This document shows positions 25,108 through 28,251 of a stretch of 28,251 nucleotides of DNA, piece after piece (position 1 is the stretch's first letter; each line of letters begins with the position of its first letter). Location of the stretch: positions 1 through 28,251 of the forward strand of contig JBLNBU010000088.1 of NCBI GenBank assembly GCA_050260215.1, in the 5' to 3' direction. The position numbers and the translations under genes were made by a program. This DNA is from JBLNBU01 sp050260215 (GTDB taxonomy: Bacteria > Pseudomonadota > Alphaproteobacteria > Rhodospirillales > Magnetospirillaceae). Below the pieces are notes generated by a model. The model was not told where the DNA came from. It ran no database searches and saw nothing but the letters and a program-made list of their open reading frames with translations.

Positions 25108-28029
25108 GTGATCCATTCCATCGCCCCGGGGCAGCCCTTCGTCGATACCCTGGCGGCCGGCCTGCTGGCCGAGGCCGGGGACGATCCGCTGGCCCTGGCC
25201 GAGATGGAAGTCCTGCTGCCCACCCGGCGGGCCTGCCGGGCGCTGCGCGATGCCTTCCTGCGCGCATCCAGGGGGCGGCCGCTGCTGTTGCCGCGCATGC
25301 GTCCGCTGGGCGACCTGGACGAGGAAGAGCTTGCCCTTGCCGCCGACGAGCCGTTCGATCTGCCCCCCGCCATCGCGCCCCTGGAACGCCGGCTGATCCT
25401 GGCCAGGCTGGTGATGGCCATGGGGGCCGGCCGCGGCGGCCACGCGCCCACGCCCGACCAGGCGGCGCTGCTGGCGGCCGAGCTGGGGCGGCTTTTGGAC
25501 GCGGTGCAGTCGGAACGGCTGGACTTCGCGCGCCTGGCGCGCCTGGTGCCGGAGGACTTTGCCGCCCACTGGCAGGTAACGCTGGAATTCCTGAAGATCG
25601 TCACCGAATTGTGGCCGGCCATCCTGGCCGACCTCGGGGCGCTGGACGCCGAGGACCGCGTCAACCGGGTGATCACCGCCCAGGCCGAGCGCTGGCGCGC
25701 CGCGCCGCCGTCCCATCCGGTGATCGCCGCCGGCTCGACCGGCTCGCGGCCGGCCACCGCCGACCTGCTGGCGGCGGTGGCGGCGCTGCCCAAGGGCCGG
25801 GTGGTGCTGCCGGGGCTGGATTTCACCCTGGACGAGGCCAGCTGGCAGGCGCTGGACCCCGCCCATCCCCAGTACGGCATGAAGCAGCTGCTGGCCCGCC
25901 TGAGGGTCACCCGCGCCGAGGTGCGCCCGTTCGGCCACGGAACCGACCCGCGTGGAGCCCGTATGGTCCTGCTGGCCGAGGCGCTGCGCCCGGCCGCCAC
26001 CTGCGAGGCGTGGCGCGACCTGCCCGCCTTCGGGCCCGAGGCGCTGGCCGGCGTGACGCGGCTGGATGCGCCCACCCCGCGCGAGGAAGCGGGCGCCATT
26101 GCCCTGATGCTGCGCCATGCGCTGGAAACCGACGGGCGCACCGCCGCCCTGGTCACCCCCGACCGCTCGCTGGCCCGCCGGGTCGCCGGCGAGCTGGAAC
26201 GCTGGGGCATCGCCATCGATGATTCCGCCGGCCGCCCCCTGGCCGGCACCGAGCCCGGCGCCTTCCTGCGCCTGGCGGCGGCGATGGTGGCCGACGATTT
26301 CGCCCCCCATGCGCTGCTGGCCGGCCTCAAGCATCCGCTGGCGGCCGGCGGCATGGACGCAGGCGCCTTCCGCGCCATGGTCCGCCGCCTGGAACTGGCC
26401 GCCCTGCACGGGCCGCGCCCGGCCGGCGGCACCCAGGGCCTGCGCGCCGCCGTCGACGACCCGCGGCTGCTGGCCTGGCTGGACGAGCTCGACGCCCTGG
26501 CCGCGCCCTTCGTCGCGGTGATGGGCCGCGACACCGCCAGCCTGTCCGAGCTGGTGCGCGCCCACATGGAATTCGCGGAAGGACTGGCCGCCGACGACCG
26601 CCTGCCCGGCCCGGCCCGGCTGTGGAAGGGCGAGGCCGGCGAGGCCGCGGCGCGCTTTGCCGCCGAGCTGGCCGATGCGGCCGCGCGGATGGACTTTCCC
26701 GCCATCCCTCCGTCGCGCTGGCCGGCCCTGTTCGACGAGCTGATGGCCGGGGTGGCGGTGCGCTCCAACTGGGACCACCATCCGCGCCTGCACATCTGGG
26801 GCCCGCTGGAAGCCCGCCTGCAGCAGGCCGACCTGGTGGTGCTGGCCGGCCTGAACGAAGGCACCTGGCCGCCCGAGCCCGAGGCCGACCCGTGGATGAG
26901 CCGGCCCATGCGCGAGGCCTTCGGCCTGCCTCCCTTCGAGCGCCGCATCGGGCTTTCCGCCCACGACTTCGTCCAGGCCGCGGCCGCGCCGCAGGTGGTG
27001 CTGTCGCGCTCGCTGAGGGTCGAGGGCACGCCGACGGTGCCGTCGCGCTGGCTGATGCGCCTGGATGCGGTGCGCCGGGCCGCCGGGCTGGACTGGCCCG
27101 AGGACTCCATGCCCTGGCTGGACTGGGCCGCCCTGCTGGACCGCCCCGCCGCCGTCCGTTCCGCCGGTCCGCCGGCACCGCGCCCGCCCGTCGACGCCCG
27201 GCCCAGGCGCCTGTCGGTCACCGAGATCGAGACCTGGATGCGCGACCCCTATGCGGTCTATGCCAAGCACGTGCTGGGGTTGAAGGCGCTCGACCCCATC
27301 GATGCCGACCCGGGTGCCAGCGACTACGGCAGCATGGTCCACGCCGCGCTGGAACGCTTTCTCAAAGCCTATCCCGACCGCCTGCCCGACGACGCCGAGG
27401 CCCGCCTGCTGGCCATCGGGCGCGACGAGTTCGAGGCCCGGGTGACCTCGCCCGCCCTGTGGGCGTTCTGGTGGCCGCGCTTCGAATCCATCGCCCGCTG
27501 GGTGGCGACGCAGGAGCGCGACCGCCGCCCGGCGCTTGCCGCCATCCACGCCGAGGTCAAGGGCGCGCTCGAGCTGGACGCCCCCGGCGGGCCGTTCACC
27601 CTGGTGGCCAAGGCCGACCGCATCGACGTGCTGAAGGACGGCACCCTGGCGCTCATCGACTACAAGACCGGCAAGCCGCCCACCGTCAAGGAGGTCGCGG
27701 CCGGCTACGCCCCCCAGCTGCCGCTGGAAGCCGCCATCGCCCGCTTCGGCGGCTTCGCCGGCGTGCCGGCGGCCGAGGCCTCGGCGCTGCTGTACTGGCG
27801 CCTCAAGGGCGGCGAGGACGGCGGCGAGGAAAGAACCGCCGGCGACGACCCCGCCGCCCTGGCGGGCGAGGCGCTGGACGGCCTGTCCGCCCTGGTGGCC
27901 GCCTTCGACGACCAGAACACGCCCTACGAAGCCCGGCCTCATCCCGAGCGGGCGCCGAAATACTCGGACTACGTCCACCTGGCCCGTGTCCGCGAATGGG
28001 CCACGGCCGGCGAGGAGGGCGAGGAATGA
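25108..28029 (+). CDS. addB: AddB, nuclease/scaffold subunit of the AddAB helicase-nuclease
   Basis: Partner of AddA in resecting double-strand breaks for RecA loading, the RecBCD counterpart. The 973 residues match the alphaproteobacterial AddB type: N-terminal VLLPTRRACRALRDAFL, a long helicase-like body (VVLAGLNEGTWPPEPEADPWMSRPMR), then the C-terminal PD-(D/E)XK nuclease with GSMVHAALERF, AKADRIDV and IDYKTGKPP, where Asp851 and Lys853 are catalytic, and QLPLEAAI. There is no Walker A motif at the N-terminus, and the nuclease lacks the cysteines of the iron-sulfur cluster known in Firmicutes AddB. GTG start at 25108 with AGGGGGG about 12 bases upstream. Confidence 0.95.
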   Translation: MIHSIAPGQPFVDTLAAGLLAEAGDDPLALAEMEVLLPTRRACRALRDAFLRASRGRPLLLPRMRPLGDLDEEELALAADEPFDLPPAIAPLERRLILARLVMAMGAGRGGHAPTPDQAALLAAELGRLLDAVQSERLDFARLARLVPEDFAAHWQVTLEFLKIVTELWPAILADLGALDAEDRVNRVITAQAERWRAAPPSHPVIAAGSTGSRPATADLLAAVAALPKGRVVLPGLDFTLDEASWQALDPAHPQYGMKQLLARLRVTRAEVRPFGHGTDPRGARMVLLAEALRPAATCEAWRDLPAFGPEALAGVTRLDAPTPREEAGAIALMLRHALETDGRTAALVTPDRSLARRVAGELERWGIAIDDSAGRPLAGTEPGAFLRLAAAMVADDFAPHALLAGLKHPLAAGGMDAGAFRAMVRRLELAALHGPRPAGGTQGLRAAVDDPRLLAWLDELDALAAPFVAVMGRDTASLSELVRAHMEFAEGLAADDRLPGPARLWKGEAGEAAARFAAELADAAARMDFPAIPPSRWPALFDELMAGVAVRSNWDHHPRLHIWGPLEARLQQADLVVLAGLNEGTWPPEPEADPWMSRPMREAFGLPPFERRIGLSAHDFVQAAAAPQVVLSRSLRVEGTPTVPSRWLMRLDAVRRAAGLDWPEDSMPWLDWAALLDRPAAVRSAGPPAPRPPVDARPRRLSVTEIETWMRDPYAVYAKHVLGLKALDPIDADPGASDYGSMVHAALERFLKAYPDRLPDDAEARLLAIGRDEFEARVTSPALWAFWWPRFESIARWVATQERDRRPALAAIHAEVKGALELDAPGGPFTLVAKADRIDVLKDGTLALIDYKTGKPPTVKEVAAGYAPQLPLEAAIARFGGFAGVPAAEASALLYWRLKGGEDGGEERTAGDDPAALAGEALDGLSALVAAFDDQNTPYEARPHPERAPKYSDYVHLARVREWATAGEEGEE

Positions 28030-28038
28030 CGCAAATTT

Positions 28039-28125
28039 CACCACGAAGGCACGAAGGCACGAAGCGGCACGAAGCTGGAGCCATCCTTTCTTCGTGTTCC
28101 TTCCTCCCTTCGTGCCATCGTGGTT
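28039..28125. repeat. Long imperfect inverted repeat between addB and addA
   Basis: A 36-base left arm (28039-28074) pairs with a 36-base right arm (28090-28125) at 29 of 36 positions without gaps, around a 15-base loop. The arms are built from iterated GGCACGAA-like units. This is the CACGAAGGCACGAAG class of dispersed palindrome known from many bacterial genomes. It fills nearly the whole gap between addB and addA. Confidence 0.85.
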
Positions 28126-28144
28126 CATCTTCGGTGGTCATCCC

Positions 28145-28251
28145 GTGACCGCCCCCCTTTCCCACGACGCCGACCTGCGCCAGCGCAAGGCCGCCGATCC
28201 GGCGGCCAGCGTGTGGGTGGCGGCGTCGGCGGGCACCGGCAAGACCAAGGT
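28145..28251 (+). CDS. addA: AddA helicase-nuclease, N-terminal fragment
   Basis: The window ends inside the gene. The first 35 codons read MTAPLSHDADLRQRKAADP and then WVAASAGTGKTK, the Walker A motif of a UvrD/RecB-like superfamily 1 helicase in the position expected for alphaproteobacterial AddA. The GTG at 28145 is the likely start although no Shine-Dalgarno sequence precedes it; an alternative in-frame GTG at 28112 lies inside the palindromic repeat. It follows addB by 115 bases, and the two subunits are expected to form one complex. Confidence 0.88.
   Translation, partial: MTAPLSHDADLRQRKAADPAASVWVAASAGTGKTK

Noticed and set aside
24648..28128. Frames of 857 and 1094 codons opposite addB
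   Set aside because: Low-complexity Arg/Ser/Ala or Gly/His/Gln-rich antisense frames; addB on the other strand has clear domain motifs.
27803..28165. Minus-strand small protein starting MTTEDEPRWHEGRKEHEE
   Set aside because: Its start is a translation of the palindromic repeat and its remainder is antisense to addB.

Overview
The window is 28 kb of GC-rich (roughly 70%) chromosomal DNA, densely packed with core genes. It looks like an alphaproteobacterium, most likely Rhodospirillales (Magnetospirillum/Rhodospirillum-like). The grounds are a Rieske/cytochrome b/cytochrome c1 operon divergent from trmL, a DUF2336 protein, a two-domain cold-shock protein, an alphaproteobacterial-type AddB, and the tsaE-amgK-murU-addB-addA gene order. 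The genus is inference; no rRNA or other marker is present. I saw no phage genes, transposase, CRISPR array, tRNA or rRNA.

Layout. 1-2956 (+): a PAS-PAS-GAF-GGDEF diguanylate cyclase, probably cut by the window edge, overlapping a DUF2336 HEAT-like protein. 2990-3961 (-): proline iminopeptidase. 4041-6762 (+): queA, tgt and an ICMT/MddA-like membrane methyltransferase, overlapping head to tail; the first two make queuosine in tRNA. 6822-7964 (-): a 59-residue conserved-looking hypothetical protein, a 342-base gap with terminators and a possible small transcript, and a double cold-shock-domain protein. 8090-11183 (-): mtnP (methionine salvage), an ArnT/GT83-like membrane glycosyltransferase and a PAP2 phosphatase, the last two overlapping by 4 bases. 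11354-13961 (-): petABC, the complete cytochrome bc1 complex, ending in a strong terminator. 14120-15325 (+): trmL and a SAM methyltransferase. 15340-16557 (-): MFS exporter. 16683-18824 (+): methylmalonyl-CoA mutase. 18901-21102 (-): priA. 21157 to the end (+): DUF484, xerC, tsaE, amgK, murU, addB and the start of addA, a long co-directional run joining chromosome dimer resolution, tRNA t6A synthesis, MurNAc recycling and double-strand break repair.

The unexplained structure is mostly in intergenic repeats. A composite of two palindromes sits between mcm and priA, and one of its halves has a sister copy after the ICMT-like gene. A different hairpin separates murU from addB. An 87-bp imperfect palindrome sits between addB and addA. 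A strong minus-strand terminator lies downstream of csp's own terminator, with no gene assigned to it. The queA promoter is placed so that the transcript should start at its ATG. I did not find a clearly new multi-gene system; the best candidates for new biology are the GGDEF/DUF2336 pair, the glycosyltransferase/PAP2 pair and the orphan terminator.
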